A stretch of DNA of 64,000 nucleotides from Lentzea tibetensis (GCF_007845675.1 NZ_VOBR01000033.1:1-64000); one strand, 5' to 3'; shown: positions 1 to 7,923, counted from the stretch's first letter. The notes: a model not told the origin generated them from the letters alone. Program-made: numbers and translations.

Positions 1-132
1 CACTCAGAAACCGAACGACGAGCAGCCCTGCCCAGCTGGCTGCACTTCTACAATCACCACCGAGCCCACTCAGCCATCGGAGGCAAGCCACCCATCACCC
101 GGCTGACCAACCTCCCTGGACATCACACCTAG
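1..132 (+). mobile_element. C-terminal end of an IS481-type transposase (cut by window edge)
   Basis: The plus frame from base 1 is open for 43 codons and ends in TAG at 130-132. It reads WLHFYNHHRAHSAIGGKPP followed by an ITRL tail. This is the usual C-terminus of the DDE (rve) catalytic domain of IS481/IS3-like transposases; the motif YNxxRxHxAxGGxxP is characteristic. Only the tail is visible, so I cannot tell whether the copy is intact. Its stop codon overlaps the stop of the convergent sigma-factor gene by a few bases, and no terminal inverted repeat is recognisable between them. Confidence 0.8.
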
Positions 133-971
133 TCGAGGAACGTCAGGTCGAGCTGGGCGAGGCGGTCCGGGTCGGCCAGGATGTCGATCTCGACGATCCG
201 GCCGTCCACGATCGTCAGGCCCATCACCGAGATCGGCTTTCCGTCCGGTGCCGTTAGCAGGCCCGCGGTGCCGTTGACCAGCACCGGCTGGGCGATGGCC
301 GCCAGCTGCCGGAACATGAGCGCGTTCTCCGCCACGGCCACCGCGCCGGTGACCTCGCGGACGGTGCCCGTGTCGGCGCGCAGTACGACGTCCGGGTGCA
401 GCACGGCCACGAGCGCGTCGAAGTCGCCGCCGCGTGAGGCCGCGAGGAACGCGTCGACGACCTCGCGCTGCCTGCCGAGATCCGGCTCGGGCACCGCGGT
501 GCCCTGGATGCGGCGGCGCGCGCGGCTCGCCAGCTGACGGGCGGCGGTCGGCGTGCGGCCGACCATCGGGGCGATCTCGTCGAACGGCACCGCGAACATG
601 TCGTGCAGCACGAACGCCAGCCGCTCGGCCGGCGCCAGCGTGTCGAGCACGACGAGCAACGCGAGGCCGACGGAGTCCGCCAGCTCCGCCTCGTGCTCGG
701 GACCCTGCGTGATGATCGGGTCCGGCACGCGCAGGTCGAGCGGCTCTTCCCGGCGCGAGCGCAGCATGTTCAGGCACACCCGCGCGACGACCGTGGTCAG
801 CCAGCCGCCCAGGTTGTCGATCTCGTCGCTGTCCGAACGGGACAGCCGCAGCCACGCCTCCTGCACCGCGTCGTCGGCCTCCGCCAGCGAGCCGAGCATC
901 CGGTACGCCACCGCTTTGAGGTGGTTCCGGTGCGACTCGAACTGAAGGGCCAGAAGATTCTTCTCGTCCAC
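129..971 (-). CDS. ECF41-type RNA polymerase sigma factor with SnoaL-like C-terminal domain
   Basis: Alternative sigma factor of about 280 aa. Region 2 lies at the N-terminus (AYRMLGSLAEADDAVQEAWLR, with the DAVQEAW helix typical of ECF sigma). Region 4 follows (LAPAERLAFVLHDMF, then VGRTPTAARQLASRARRR). A C-terminal domain of about 110 aa (VVDAFLAASRGGDFDALVAVLHPDVVL...) has the SnoaL/NTF2-like fold that tunes ECF41 activity. An in-frame ATG lies at 986, but GGAGG sits inside that region with 8 bases before a GTG at 971, so I place the start at 971. It is divergent from a carboxymuconolactone-decarboxylase gene, the standard ECF41 partner. No anti-sigma gene is adjacent, as expected for ECF41. 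The stop overlaps the transposase stop. Confidence 0.88.
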   Translation of the reverse strand: MDEKNLLALQFESHRNHLKAVAYRMLGSLAEADDAVQEAWLRLSRSDSDEIDNLGGWLTTVVARVCLNMLRSRREEPLDLRVPDPIITQGPEHEAELADSVGLALLVVLDTLAPAERLAFVLHDMFAVPFDEIAPMVGRTPTAARQLASRARRRIQGTAVPEPDLGRQREVVDAFLAASRGGDFDALVAVLHPDVVLRADTGTVREVTGAVAVAENALMFRQLAAIAQPVLVNGTAGLLTAPDGKPISVMGLTIVDGRIVEIDILADPDRLAQLDLTFLD

Positions 972-998
972 GGTCACATCCTCCATCGCTGCTGGGTC
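972..998 (+). promoter_or_regulatory. possible ECF41 promoter for the decarboxylase-like gene
   Basis: GGTCACA at 972-978 and GGTC at 995-998 are spaced by 16 bases. The published ECF41 consensus is TGTCACA with CGTC, so each half has one mismatch. It would overlap the start of the divergent sigma gene. The placement fits, but the match is imperfect. Confidence 0.3.
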
Positions 999-1027
999 AT
1001 AGCTCTGACCAACGAGGAAGCAGAGAT

Positions 1028-1498
1028 GTGACGGAGGACAACGTGGAAGCACGGATGGGCAACCCGGCGATGGTCGTTCCCGGTGCGATGAAGGCGCTCA
1101 TCGCCCTGTCTAAGGCGGCCGAGGACGCGGGCGTCCCGAAGGCGGTGCTCGAGCTGGTGCACCTGCGTGCCAGCCAGATCAACGGATGCAGCGTCTGCGT
1201 CGACATGCACGCCCGCTCACTGCACAAGGAGGGCGAGTCGACCGAACGCGTCTTCACCGTCGCCGCCTGGCGGGAGGCGCCCTACTTCACGGACGCCGAG
1301 CGGGCCGCTCTCGCGCTCGCCGAGTCCGTGACGAGGCTGGCCGACAAGGCGGACCCGGTGCCGGACGACGTCTGGAACGAGGCCGCGAAGCACTACAGCG
1401 AGCTGGAGCTCGGCGCGCTGGTCGTGTCGATCTCGGCGGTGAACGTCTGGAACCGGCTCAACGCCGCGACCAGGCAGGTGGCCGGAACGGCCTGGTGA
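1028..1498 (+). CDS. carboxymuconolactone decarboxylase / AhpD-like protein
   Basis: Protein of about 156 aa in the AhpD-like/CMD alkylhydroperoxidase family. The redox motif CSVCVDMH (a CxxC followed by a conserved His three residues later) lies around residues 56-63, after the helix LELVHLRASQINGCS. Members act as peroxidases or decarboxylases; the substrate cannot be read from sequence. The gene diverges from an ECF41 sigma factor and is its expected target. The family usually begins ...EARMxNPAxxVPG, which matches a second GTG at 1043 with GGAGGA five bases upstream. The start may therefore be 1043 rather than 1028. Confidence 0.88.
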   Translation: MTEDNVEARMGNPAMVVPGAMKALIALSKAAEDAGVPKAVLELVHLRASQINGCSVCVDMHARSLHKEGESTERVFTVAAWREAPYFTDAERAALALAESVTRLADKADPVPDDVWNEAAKHYSELELGALVVSISAVNVWNRLNAATRQVAGTAW

Positions 1499-1562
1499 GA
1501 ACGACCGGGCTCACCGGTACCTCGTAGGCGGCCGAGCGGAGCGGAGGCCGAAGCGGGGTCCG

Positions 1563-1697
1563 GGGCGCAGCGCCCGGCTGGGGTCTGGGGGCTTGGCCCC
1601 CAGAAAGCACTTCGCGGCGCTTCGGTCTGCGCTTTCCGCAGACAGGGGCGTACCAGGACCGCGAACACCCGCGCGCAGAAGCTTCCTCTCTTCTGCG
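1563..1697. terminator. cluster of hairpins between convergent genes
   Basis: The 269-base gap between the decarboxylase gene and the next minus-strand gene holds no convincing ORF. It has four strong dyads: GGGCGCAGCGCCC at 1563-1575; CTGGGGGC/GCCCCCAG arms at 1585-1603; GTCTGCG/CGCAGAC at 1625-1643; and CGCAGAAG/CTTCTGCG at 1674-1697. A position between convergent transcription units and the lack of coding potential fit bidirectional termination. The first two resemble GC-rich intergenic repeats common in Pseudonocardiales. Confidence 0.5.
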
Positions 1698-1767
1698 TGC
1701 GGGTGATCGCGCGCACAGCATAACCCATGTCGAACGTCTGTTCGATCAACCGGGTGTGCGCGTGTCG

Positions 1768-2004
1768 TCAGCTGGCCGCGAGCGCGGCCCTGCCGTCGTC
1801 GGTGAGCTCGGCTCCGACGCGCTGTCCGAGCCGTGCCGGTCGCGCCGGGCGCAGCAGTCCCGCGTGGACGAGGTCGTGCGTCGCCATCTGATCGCAACAG
1901 GGCAATCCGTCGACGTACATGTCCGGCTCGATACCGCCGGTGACCTCGGCGCGGCCTGCCGCGACAGCCCGCAGCATCGCCCTCGCTCTTCCGCTGAGTT
2001 CCAT
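1768..2004 (-). CDS. small conserved actinobacterial protein of unknown function
   Basis: 78 aa, from ATG at 2004 preceded by a G-rich Shine-Dalgarno (GGGGGG). The pattern GIEPDMYVDGLPCCDQ then HDLVHAGLL resembles a small conserved family in Streptomyces and Pseudonocardiales, with a paired Cys-Cys and a C-terminal helix (ELTDDGRAAL) like a winged-helix end. No function is known to me. It is transcribed alone and convergently to the upstream plus-strand gene. Confidence 0.6.
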   Translation of the reverse strand: MELSGRARAMLRAVAAGRAEVTGGIEPDMYVDGLPCCDQMATHDLVHAGLLRPARPARLGQRVGAELTDDGRAALAAS

Positions 2005-2139
2005 CTCGACCCCCCAGGTGGTGTTCGTTTCCTAACCCCTTTGTCGAAAAAGAGGCCGGAATCGTTCCACAAGTACGTGGTCTCTTGAGTTCTTCACACC
2101 TGCGAACGCTGCCCAGCATGGACTACTACGCCGTTCGGG

Positions 2140-2931
2140 TCATGGCGCCACGCCGGATGAACGCAAAGCGGGCCTTCTGACCCACATGGTCCAGACCGGT
2201 TGGTAACCCTGCGAGTACCAGAACGGGGTCGACCGCGGGTTCGGGTACGCGTGGTGCAGCAGCGTCGTCTGCACGCCCGCCTCGTCCAGCACCTTGTGCG
2301 CGTGCGCGACCAGCGACGCGCCCACCCCGCGCCCGCGCAGCCCGTCGCGCACGCCCAGCATCCCGATGTACGCGAAGGGCGCGACCGCCATGTACTGCGC
2401 CATCCAGTCGGAGTGCGGCGGCATGTCCACGTACAACATGCCGACCGGGATGTCGTCGAGCGTCGCGAACCAGACGCACTCGTGGTCGCGGTCGAGCATC
2501 GCCGCGATGGACGCGCGCAGCAGCTCCGCCGAGTTCTCCCGCTCGGTCACCACGCCGAACTGGGCGTCGTAGCGCACCGTCTCCATGTTCAGCTCGACCG
2601 CCACGTCCAGATCCGCGTGCGTCACCGGCCTGATCGCGACGTCCGGTGCGCCGGTCGGCCCGCTCCGCCAGGCCGGGCGGGACGCGATGACGATGAGCGG
2701 CGCGAAGTGGTGCCTGATCAAGGCGGGGATCGACGGCGTCTCCAGGCTCGGCAGCGTCACGATCGCCGCCGTGTCCGGGTCGTCGACGCCGGTGAGTCTT
2801 CGCTCCCACTCGACGAGCAGGGTGCTGAGGTTCCAGCCCGCGCGCCAGCGCAGGAAGTGCACCCTGCGCGCGTTCCACGTGGGTGCGATCGAGTCCGCGT
2901 CGTACTCCGTGTAGCCGAACACGTCGTCCAT
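2140..2931 (-). CDS. GNAT-family N-acetyltransferase
   Basis: About 263 aa from the ATG at 2931; an upstream in-frame start exists at 2961 but would run into the divergent promoter. The C-terminal half carries the acetyl-CoA site of GNAT enzymes: a beta-strand YIGMLGVRDGLRGRGVGASLVAHAHK (Q/RxxGxG/A equivalent RGRGVG), then a late strand FWYSQGYQPV. The N-terminal half (DADSIAPTWNARRVHFLRW...) is not recognised and may be a degenerate second GNAT lobe. Substrate unknown. It diverges from the PhzF-like gene with only 32 bases between starts. Confidence 0.75.
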   Translation of the reverse strand: MDDVFGYTEYDADSIAPTWNARRVHFLRWRAGWNLSTLLVEWERRLTGVDDPDTAAIVTLPSLETPSIPALIRHHFAPLIVIASRPAWRSGPTGAPDVAIRPVTHADLDVAVELNMETVRYDAQFGVVTERENSAELLRASIAAMLDRDHECVWFATLDDIPVGMLYVDMPPHSDWMAQYMAVAPFAYIGMLGVRDGLRGRGVGASLVAHAHKVLDEAGVQTTLLHHAYPNPRSTPFWYSQGYQPVWTMWVRRPALRSSGVAP

Positions 2932-2963
2932 GGATCTATGCCTACACCCAAGGTCTGACAAAA

Positions 2964-3734
2964 ATGGGGCGTGTGGAGATCTTCGTCGTCGACGCGTTCA
3001 CCGACCGGCCCTTCGCGGGCAACCCCGCAGGTGTCGTCCTGCTGACAGAACCGCGCGACGACGCGTGGATGCAGGCCGTCGCCGCCGAGATGAAGCACGC
3101 GGAGACCGCGTTCGTGGCGCCGGACGAGGATCCCGCGCCGCTGCGCTGGTTCACGCCCGTCGCCGAGGTCGACCTGTGCGGGCACGCCACCCTGGCCACC
3201 GCGCACGTGCTCGGCGGTGACATCAGGTTCACCACGCGTAGCGGCATCCTCACGTGCACCCCGAAGGACGGCTGGATCGAGATGGACTTCCCCGCCGATC
3301 CGCCCGAACCTGTCGACGTGCCGCCAGGAATGGCGAAAGCCTTGCCGGGCATCACGATCAAGGCCGTCGCGCGGGGCGTCAGCGACTACCTCGTCGAGGC
3401 CGCGAACGCCGAGGAAGTCCGCTCACTGCGACCGGACGTCCAAGGGGTGACACAATTTTCGTCACGTGGAGTAATTGTTACGGCCCCAAATGATGGACCA
3501 GAGGACATCGTCAGCCGGTGCTTCTACCCGAACTACGGGATCCCCGAGGATCCGGTGACAGGTTCGGCCCACTGCACGCTCGCGTCCTATTGGGCTCCTC
3601 GGCTGGGCACCGCTGACCTGCTGGCCGAGCAAGCCTCCGCTCGGGGCGGCCGAGTGCGCATGACGCTCGAAGATGATCGTGTGCGGCTCGCCGGTACGGC
3701 GGTCACCGTGTTGCGCGGTCAGCTCAGCGTGTAG
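2964..3734 (+). CDS. PhzF-family isomerase/epimerase-like protein
   Basis: 256 aa, normal length for the PhzF/YddE family (diaminopimelate-epimerase fold). The diagnostic motifs are present: VVDAFTDRPFAGNPAGVVL at the N-terminus; the catalytic Glu in MKHAETAFV (about residue 46); the DLCGHATLATAHVL loop; and PEDPVTGSAHCTLA near residue 200. PhzF enzymes isomerise small aromatic or amino-acid-derived acids. No other phenazine genes are nearby, so a phenazine role is not implied. The ATG at 2964 has no upstream Shine-Dalgarno, so the mRNA could be leaderless. Confidence 0.85.
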   Translation: MGRVEIFVVDAFTDRPFAGNPAGVVLLTEPRDDAWMQAVAAEMKHAETAFVAPDEDPAPLRWFTPVAEVDLCGHATLATAHVLGGDIRFTTRSGILTCTPKDGWIEMDFPADPPEPVDVPPGMAKALPGITIKAVARGVSDYLVEAANAEEVRSLRPDVQGVTQFSSRGVIVTAPNDGPEDIVSRCFYPNYGIPEDPVTGSAHCTLASYWAPRLGTADLLAEQASARGGRVRMTLEDDRVRLAGTAVTVLRGQLSV

Positions 3735-3826
3735 CCACGAGTGGGTGAATCGACGTCACGGGAAGTGGTATCTGACTCTTCGACCTGCCATTTTGTCCCC
3801 CGAGCGGGGTACCCTAGTGCCCCTGG

Positions 3827-3856
3827 AGGGGTCCTGGTCAGAAGTTCGGGACCCCT
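3827..3856 (+). promoter_or_regulatory. hairpin in the leader of the cyclic-di-GMP gene
   Basis: AGGGGTCC (3827-3834) and GGACCCCT (3849-3856) form a perfect 8-bp stem with a 14-base loop, about 40 bases before the ATG at 3894. A -10-like TACCCT lies just upstream at 3810-3815 but lacks a good -35. It could be an mRNA leader structure. Confidence 0.35.
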
Positions 3857-3893
3857 CAGTCACGCCTGAGACCCAGGCCGACGAGGAGGCTGG

Positions 3894-6503
3894 ATGACCG
3901 ACCGAGCGTCGACCCCCGTGTCGGACTCGGCCGCCAGGTCGGCCAAGTCGACCAATCGCGCGTTCAGCGCATTCGCGGTGACATTGCTGCTCGCGGGTGT
4001 GCTCAGCGCCGGAATGGTCGCCGCCTGGCTCCCCGACCGCGACGACCAGTCGCTGTTCTGGGTTGGGCCGCTCCTCGTGATCGGGTTCCTCCTCGCGGAG
4101 CAGCTCGCCATCAACGTCGACGTCCGCAGCGGCGTCGCGTGGACGATCTCGTTCACCGAGATCCCGCTGGTGCTGGGCCTGCTGATCGCGCCGTTCGAAG
4201 TGGTGCTCGCCGCGCACGTCGTAGCCGGCGTCGGCACGCTGCTCGGCAGACGCATCCTCGACCGCGCCGTCTACAACGCGGGCCTGATGTTCATGGAGAT
4301 CTCGGTGGCCTTCGCGGTCGCCGAGACGGTGAACAGGTTCGCCCGCGCGCACGGCGGACCCTTCTGGGCCGGTGCGTTCGTCGGAACCATCACGGTGCCG
4401 CTGCTGGCCAGCCTGCTCGGGCTGTGCGCGCTGCGCCTGATGGGCAAGTCCATGCGGGTCGGCAACAGCCTCCGGCTCGTGCTCCAGACGCTGGTCGTGG
4501 CGCTGCTGAACACCTCGGCAGGCCTCGTCGGCCACCAGATCGCCGCGACGACCCAGTGGGGCGGGCTGCTGATCCTGCTCGTCTTCGCCGGGATCATCGC
4601 CACCTATCTCGCCTACTCAGCCTTGCTGCGCGAACAGCGCGACCTGGAGGCGTTGAGCGAGGTCAGCCTCCGCGTCGCCCGTTCAGGTCAGCACGGCGCC
4701 GGACCGCGGCAGCCCGAGGACGACATCACGGCGGGCGCCGAGGAAGACGAGTGGCAGCTCATCGCGGAACGCATCCGCGAGCAGCTCAACGCCAACCGGG
4801 TCGTGCTGCGCCTGCGCACCGACCCGCAGGAAGCGATGATCACGCTCGTCGCGGGCGAGCCGCTGCCCGCGGAGATGCGCACCGTCGACCCGCGCGTGGT
4901 GCGCGAGGACCCGATCCTGCAGCTCCCCGGCACGCACGTCCGGTACTACCGGGTCGCCGACGCGACCGAGGACGTCAGCGAGGCGCTCATCCGCCGCGAC
5001 GCGCAGGAGGCGCTGGTCGTCCCGCTCCGCGGCGCGACCCAGCTGCTCGGCGCCGTCGAGGCGCACGACCGGCTCAGCCGCTGGCGCGGGTTCGGCAAGG
5101 CCGACATCCAGCTGCTCCGCACGCTCGCGTCGCACCTCGCGACCGCCGTCGACAACCGCCGCCTGCTCGCCAGGCTGCGCCACGACGCCTACCACGACCC
5201 GCTGACCGGCCTGCTCAACCGGCCCGGCTTCCGCGAGGCCTGCGCCGAACCGCTGCGGCACTCCGAGAAGGCCGTCGTCCTGCGGATAGACCTCGACGTG
5301 CTGTCGACCGTCTCCGACGCGCTCGGCCAGGTCTGGGGCAACCGCATGGTCGTCGCGGCGGGCCGCCGGCTCCGCGACGCGCTCGGCCCGGACGTGCCGC
5401 TCGCCCGCCTGGAAGGCGGCGCCTTCGCCGCGTTCCTCGACGACAACCGCGCCGCGCAGGCGCACGAGATGGCCGAACGGCTCCGCGCCGGCCTGTCCGT
5501 GCCGTACCCGGTCGACCGGCTCACCGTCGAGGCGCACGCCGTCGTCGGTTACGCGTCCGAGGTCGACTGCGAGGTCGAGGACCCGGACGCGGACGCGCTG
5601 CTCCAGCGCGCGGACGTCGCGGTGCGCGCGACCAGCGAGAACGACCCGGTGCGGGCGTACGCGCCGAGCATGGGCCAGATCTTCCTGCGCCGTTTCCAGC
5701 TCGTCACCCAGTTCCGCCAGGCGCTGGAGACCGGCCAGGTCTCGGTGCACTACCAGCCGAAGGTCGCGCTGCCCTCACGTCAGGTCGTGGGCGCGGAGGC
5801 GCTGGTGCGCTGGAAGCACCCCGAGTTCGGCCGCGTCGACCCGGACGAGTTCGTGCCGGCTGTCGAGGCGACCGGCCTGGTCGATGTGCTCACCGACTTC
5901 GTCATGGACCGCGCGCTGGAACGCGTGCGCCGCTGGCTCGACCGCGGGCTGCGGATGTCCATCGCGGTCAACCTGTCCGTGCGGACGCTGGCCGACGAGG
6001 ACTTCCCGAACCGCGTCGCGGACGCGCTCGCGCGCCACGACGTGCCGTCCGGGCTGCTGACGTTCGAGCTCACCGAGTCCGGCGTCATGGCGGACCCGGA
6101 GCGCGCGCTGCCGGTGCTGCGGCGCCTGCACGCGATCGGTGTCACGCTGGCCGTCGACGACTTCGGCACCGGCTACTCGTCGCTCGCGTACCTGCGCCAG
6201 CTGCCGGTCGACGAGGTCAAGATCGACAAGTCGTTCGTGCTCGGCATGGGCACGGACCTCGGCGACATGGCCGTCGTGCGGTCCATCGTCGAGCTCGGCC
6301 ACTCGCTCGGCCTCACGGTCGTCGCGGAGGGCGTCGAGGACGACGCCGCGCGCGACCAGCTGGTCGGGATGGGCTGCGACGTGGCGCAGGGCTACCTGAT
6401 CTCGCGGCCGCTGTCCGAGGACCGCTTCGAGGCGTGGCTGCGCGCGCGAACGGTGCAGGTCAGGGGAGCCCGTGATGAGACGGTCCTCACCTTGGTCCAC
6501 TAA
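3894..6503 (+). CDS. membrane GAF-GGDEF-EAL protein, probable cyclic-di-GMP phosphodiesterase
   Basis: 869 aa. About 240 N-terminal residues form seven or eight hydrophobic segments (MASE-like sensor). A GAF-like domain follows (about 275-405), then a GGDEF domain (about 410-570) and an EAL domain (about 595-845). The GGDEF signature reads EGGAF at 507-511, so diguanylate cyclase activity is probably lost. The EAL domain looks catalytically complete: EAL at 635-637, AVNLSVR, FELTES, DDFGTGYSSL, VKIDKSF, AEGVE and AQGYL. It should hydrolyse cyclic-di-GMP to pGpG, with the degenerate GGDEF perhaps acting as a GTP-binding regulator. It stands alone between PhzF and the tRNA genes. Confidence 0.93.
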   Translation: MTDRASTPVSDSAARSAKSTNRAFSAFAVTLLLAGVLSAGMVAAWLPDRDDQSLFWVGPLLVIGFLLAEQLAINVDVRSGVAWTISFTEIPLVLGLLIAPFEVVLAAHVVAGVGTLLGRRILDRAVYNAGLMFMEISVAFAVAETVNRFARAHGGPFWAGAFVGTITVPLLASLLGLCALRLMGKSMRVGNSLRLVLQTLVVALLNTSAGLVGHQIAATTQWGGLLILLVFAGIIATYLAYSALLREQRDLEALSEVSLRVARSGQHGAGPRQPEDDITAGAEEDEWQLIAERIREQLNANRVVLRLRTDPQEAMITLVAGEPLPAEMRTVDPRVVREDPILQLPGTHVRYYRVADATEDVSEALIRRDAQEALVVPLRGATQLLGAVEAHDRLSRWRGFGKADIQLLRTLASHLATAVDNRRLLARLRHDAYHDPLTGLLNRPGFREACAEPLRHSEKAVVLRIDLDVLSTVSDALGQVWGNRMVVAAGRRLRDALGPDVPLARLEGGAFAAFLDDNRAAQAHEMAERLRAGLSVPYPVDRLTVEAHAVVGYASEVDCEVEDPDADALLQRADVAVRATSENDPVRAYAPSMGQIFLRRFQLVTQFRQALETGQVSVHYQPKVALPSRQVVGAEALVRWKHPEFGRVDPDEFVPAVEATGLVDVLTDFVMDRALERVRRWLDRGLRMSIAVNLSVRTLADEDFPNRVADALARHDVPSGLLTFELTESGVMADPERALPVLRRLHAIGVTLAVDDFGTGYSSLAYLRQLPVDEVKIDKSFVLGMGTDLGDMAVVRSIVELGHSLGLTVVAEGVEDDAARDQLVGMGCDVAQGYLISRPLSEDRFEAWLRARTVQVRGARDETVLTLVH

Positions 6504-6517
6504 CAGGACCCCCGGAT

Positions 6518-6546
6518 TTCGTCTCCGGCGCGGGGTTGTGTAAAGT
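6518..6546 (+). promoter_or_regulatory. candidate promoter for tRNA-Thr/tRNA-Met
   Basis: TTCGTC at 6518-6523 and TAAAGT at 6541-6546 with a 17-base spacer lie 20 bases before the tRNA-Thr 5' end. The -35 is weak; the -10 is reasonable. Confidence 0.4.
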
Positions 6547-6566
6547 TCACATCGCTCCGAGAGCAA

Positions 6567-6642
6567 GCCCCTTTAGCTCAGTCGGCAGAGCGTCTCCATG
6601 GTAAGGAGAAGGTCTACGGTTCGATTCCGTAAAGGGGCTCCA
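6567..6642 (+). tRNA. tRNA-Thr (anticodon GGT)
   Basis: Complete cloverleaf. Acceptor GCCCCTT pairs with AAGGGGC (6632-6638); the D-stem is GCTC/GAGC. The anticodon stem TCTCC/GGAGA encloses loop ATGGTAA, giving anticodon GGT. The T-arm is TACGG/CCGTA with TTCGATT. The discriminator is T at 6639, and CCA is encoded at 6640-6642. Confidence 0.96.
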
Positions 6643-6687
6643 CGACTCGCCGCGGTGCACTAGCATCGCGGCTGTGTTGTGTAGTAA

Positions 6688-6760
6688 AGCGGTGTAGCTC
6701 AGTTGGTAGAGCAAGCGGCTCATAATCGCTGTGTCGCCGGTTCAAGTCCGGCCACCGCTA
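6688..6760 (+). tRNA. tRNA-Met (anticodon CAT)
   Basis: Acceptor AGCGGTG (6688-6694) pairs with CACCGCT (6753-6759), with discriminator A. The anticodon loop CTCATAA gives CAT. The T-arm is GCCGG/CCGGC around TTCAAGT. The first pair is A-U, with no initiator-type C-A mismatch or GGG/CCC anticodon stem, so this is elongator Met. A CAT tRNA modified to read AUA (Ile2) cannot be excluded. CCA is not encoded. Confidence 0.92.
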
Positions 6761-6836
6761 CTCAGCAGGATCCCCGCCAGACGGTAAGCCCGGACTGGGT
6801 AATCGGGGCAAACGCGCTCTCAGGAAGGCAAGGACC

Positions 6837-7001
6837 GTGGCTGCAACCGACGTACGCCCGAAGATCACCCTCGCGTGCGAGGAGTGCAAGCACCGGAACT
6901 ACATCACCAGGAAGAACCGGCGCAACGACCCGGACCGCCTGGAGATCAAGAAGTTCTGCCCGAACTGCAAGACGCACCGCGCGCACAAGGAAACCCGCTG
7001 A
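6837..7001 (+). CDS. rpmG: 50S ribosomal protein L33 (zinc-binding form)
   Basis: 54 aa from GTG at 6837 with GGAAGG about 8 bases upstream. It has the L33 zinc ribbon CEEC (residues 14-17) and CPNC near residue 40, so it is the C+ form. L33 sits near the E site of the 50S subunit. The order rpmG-hadA-hadB-tRNA-Trp-secE-nusG matches the mycobacterial arrangement, minus hadC. Confidence 0.95.
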   Translation: MAATDVRPKITLACEECKHRNYITRKNRRNDPDRLEIKKFCPNCKTHRAHKETR

Positions 7002-7021
7002 GCGCGTAGCACCAGCTCTCA

Positions 7022-7057
7022 CGACGAGGCCGTCCCGGAACCGGGGCGGCCTCGTCG
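7022..7057 (+). terminator. terminator hairpin after rpmG
   Basis: CGACGAGGCCG (7022-7032) pairs perfectly with CGGCCTCGTCG (7047-7057). There is no long U tract, as is common in actinobacteria. Confidence 0.65.
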
Positions 7058-7059
7058 CG

Positions 7060-7065
7060 TAATCT
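7060..7065 (+). promoter_or_regulatory. -10-like TAATCT placing the start point on the hadA GTG
   Basis: TAATCT ends 6 bases before the GTG at 7072, and no Shine-Dalgarno lies between. If used, transcription would start at the initiation codon, giving a leaderless mRNA. There is no clear -35; the element directly follows the rpmG terminator. Confidence 0.4.
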
Positions 7066-7071
7066 GCCCCG

Positions 7072-7521
7072 GTGGCACTGGACGAAGCCTTCACCGGACG
7101 CACGTACCCGCCGTCACCCGTCTACGAGGTGAGCCGCGAGAAGATCCGCGAGTTCGCCGACGCGACCGGGGCCACGAGCCCGGCGCACCGCGACCCGGAA
7201 GCCGCGAAGGCGTTGGGGCACCGGGACGTCATCGCTCCGCCGACGTTCGCGATCGTGGTGTCGATGAAGTCCAACGAGACGATGATGTTCGACCCGGAGC
7301 TGGAGCTCGACTACAGCCGGGTCGTGCACGGCGACCAGAACTTCGTCCACCACCGCCCGATCACCGCGGGCGACCGGCTGGTCAGCATCGCCCACATCGA
7401 CTCCATCACCCAGCGCATGGGCAACGACATGGTCGTCGTGCGCACGGAGATCACCACCGAGGACGGCGAGGCCGTCACGACCGCCCGTTCGATGCTGGTT
7501 GTCAGGGGAGAAGACGCGTGA
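7072..7521 (+). CDS. hadA: HadA-like hot-dog dehydratase subunit (FAS1-like dehydratase N-terminal family)
   Basis: 149 aa, GTG start. It resembles mycobacterial HadA: N-terminal FTGRTYPPSPVYEVSREKIREFA, then the hot-dog helix region and DYSRVVHGDQNFVHHRPITAGD. The catalytic Asp/His motif is not present in this subunit (ATSPAHRDPEAA), so it should be the non-catalytic substrate-binding half of a heterodimer with the following gene. In mycobacteria HadAB dehydrates 3-hydroxyacyl-ACP in mycolate chain elongation. The stop overlaps the next ATG (ATGA), indicating co-translation. Its role in an organism probably without mycolates is open. Confidence 0.85.
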   Translation: MALDEAFTGRTYPPSPVYEVSREKIREFADATGATSPAHRDPEAAKALGHRDVIAPPTFAIVVSMKSNETMMFDPELELDYSRVVHGDQNFVHHRPITAGDRLVSIAHIDSITQRMGNDMVVVRTEITTEDGEAVTTARSMLVVRGEDA

Positions 7522-7919
7522 AGGTCGGAGACGAGCTGCCCCCGCTGTCGGTGCGGATCACGCGGGCTGATCTGGTGCGCTACGCGGGCGCCTCGCTGGA
7601 CTTCAACCCGATCCACTGGAACGAGAAGGTCGCGAAGGACGTCGGGCTCCCGGACGTCATCGCGCACGGCATGCTGACGATGGCCGTCGCCTCGCGCGTC
7701 GTCGCGGAGTGGACCGGCGACCCCGGCCGCATCGTCGAGTACGGCTCGCGGTTCGGCAGGCCGGTCGTCGTGCCGAACGACGACGAGGGCGCGCTCGTCG
7801 AGGTGACCGCGAAGGTCACCAAGGACTTCGAAGACGGCACCGTCAAGGTCAACATCAGCGCCGCCTTCGAGGGGAAGTCCGTGCTGACGGGCGCTTTCGC
7901 CCGCGTGCGGGTGTCCTAG
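7518..7919 (+). CDS. hadB: HadB-like MaoC hot-dog dehydratase, catalytic subunit
   Basis: 133 aa. It carries the R-hydratase motif YAGASLDFNPIHWNE, with the catalytic Asp/Asn and His in DFNPIH, and the MaoC strand GLPDVIAHGMLTMAVASRVV. It is expected to pair with HadA and dehydrate (3R)-hydroxyacyl thioesters. The start overlaps the hadA stop by four bases. No hadC follows; the next gene is convergent with only four bases between stops. Confidence 0.88.
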   Translation: MKVGDELPPLSVRITRADLVRYAGASLDFNPIHWNEKVAKDVGLPDVIAHGMLTMAVASRVVAEWTGDPGRIVEYGSRFGRPVVVPNDDEGALVEVTAKVTKDFEDGTVKVNISAAFEGKSVLTGAFARVRVS

Positions 7920-7923
7920 GGTC

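Noticed and set aside
1-132. complete insertion sequence
   Set aside because: Only 43 codons of transposase lie in the window and no terminal inverted repeat was found.
2964-3734. phenazine biosynthesis cluster
   Set aside because: Only a PhzF-fold gene is present; no phzA-E homologues nearby.
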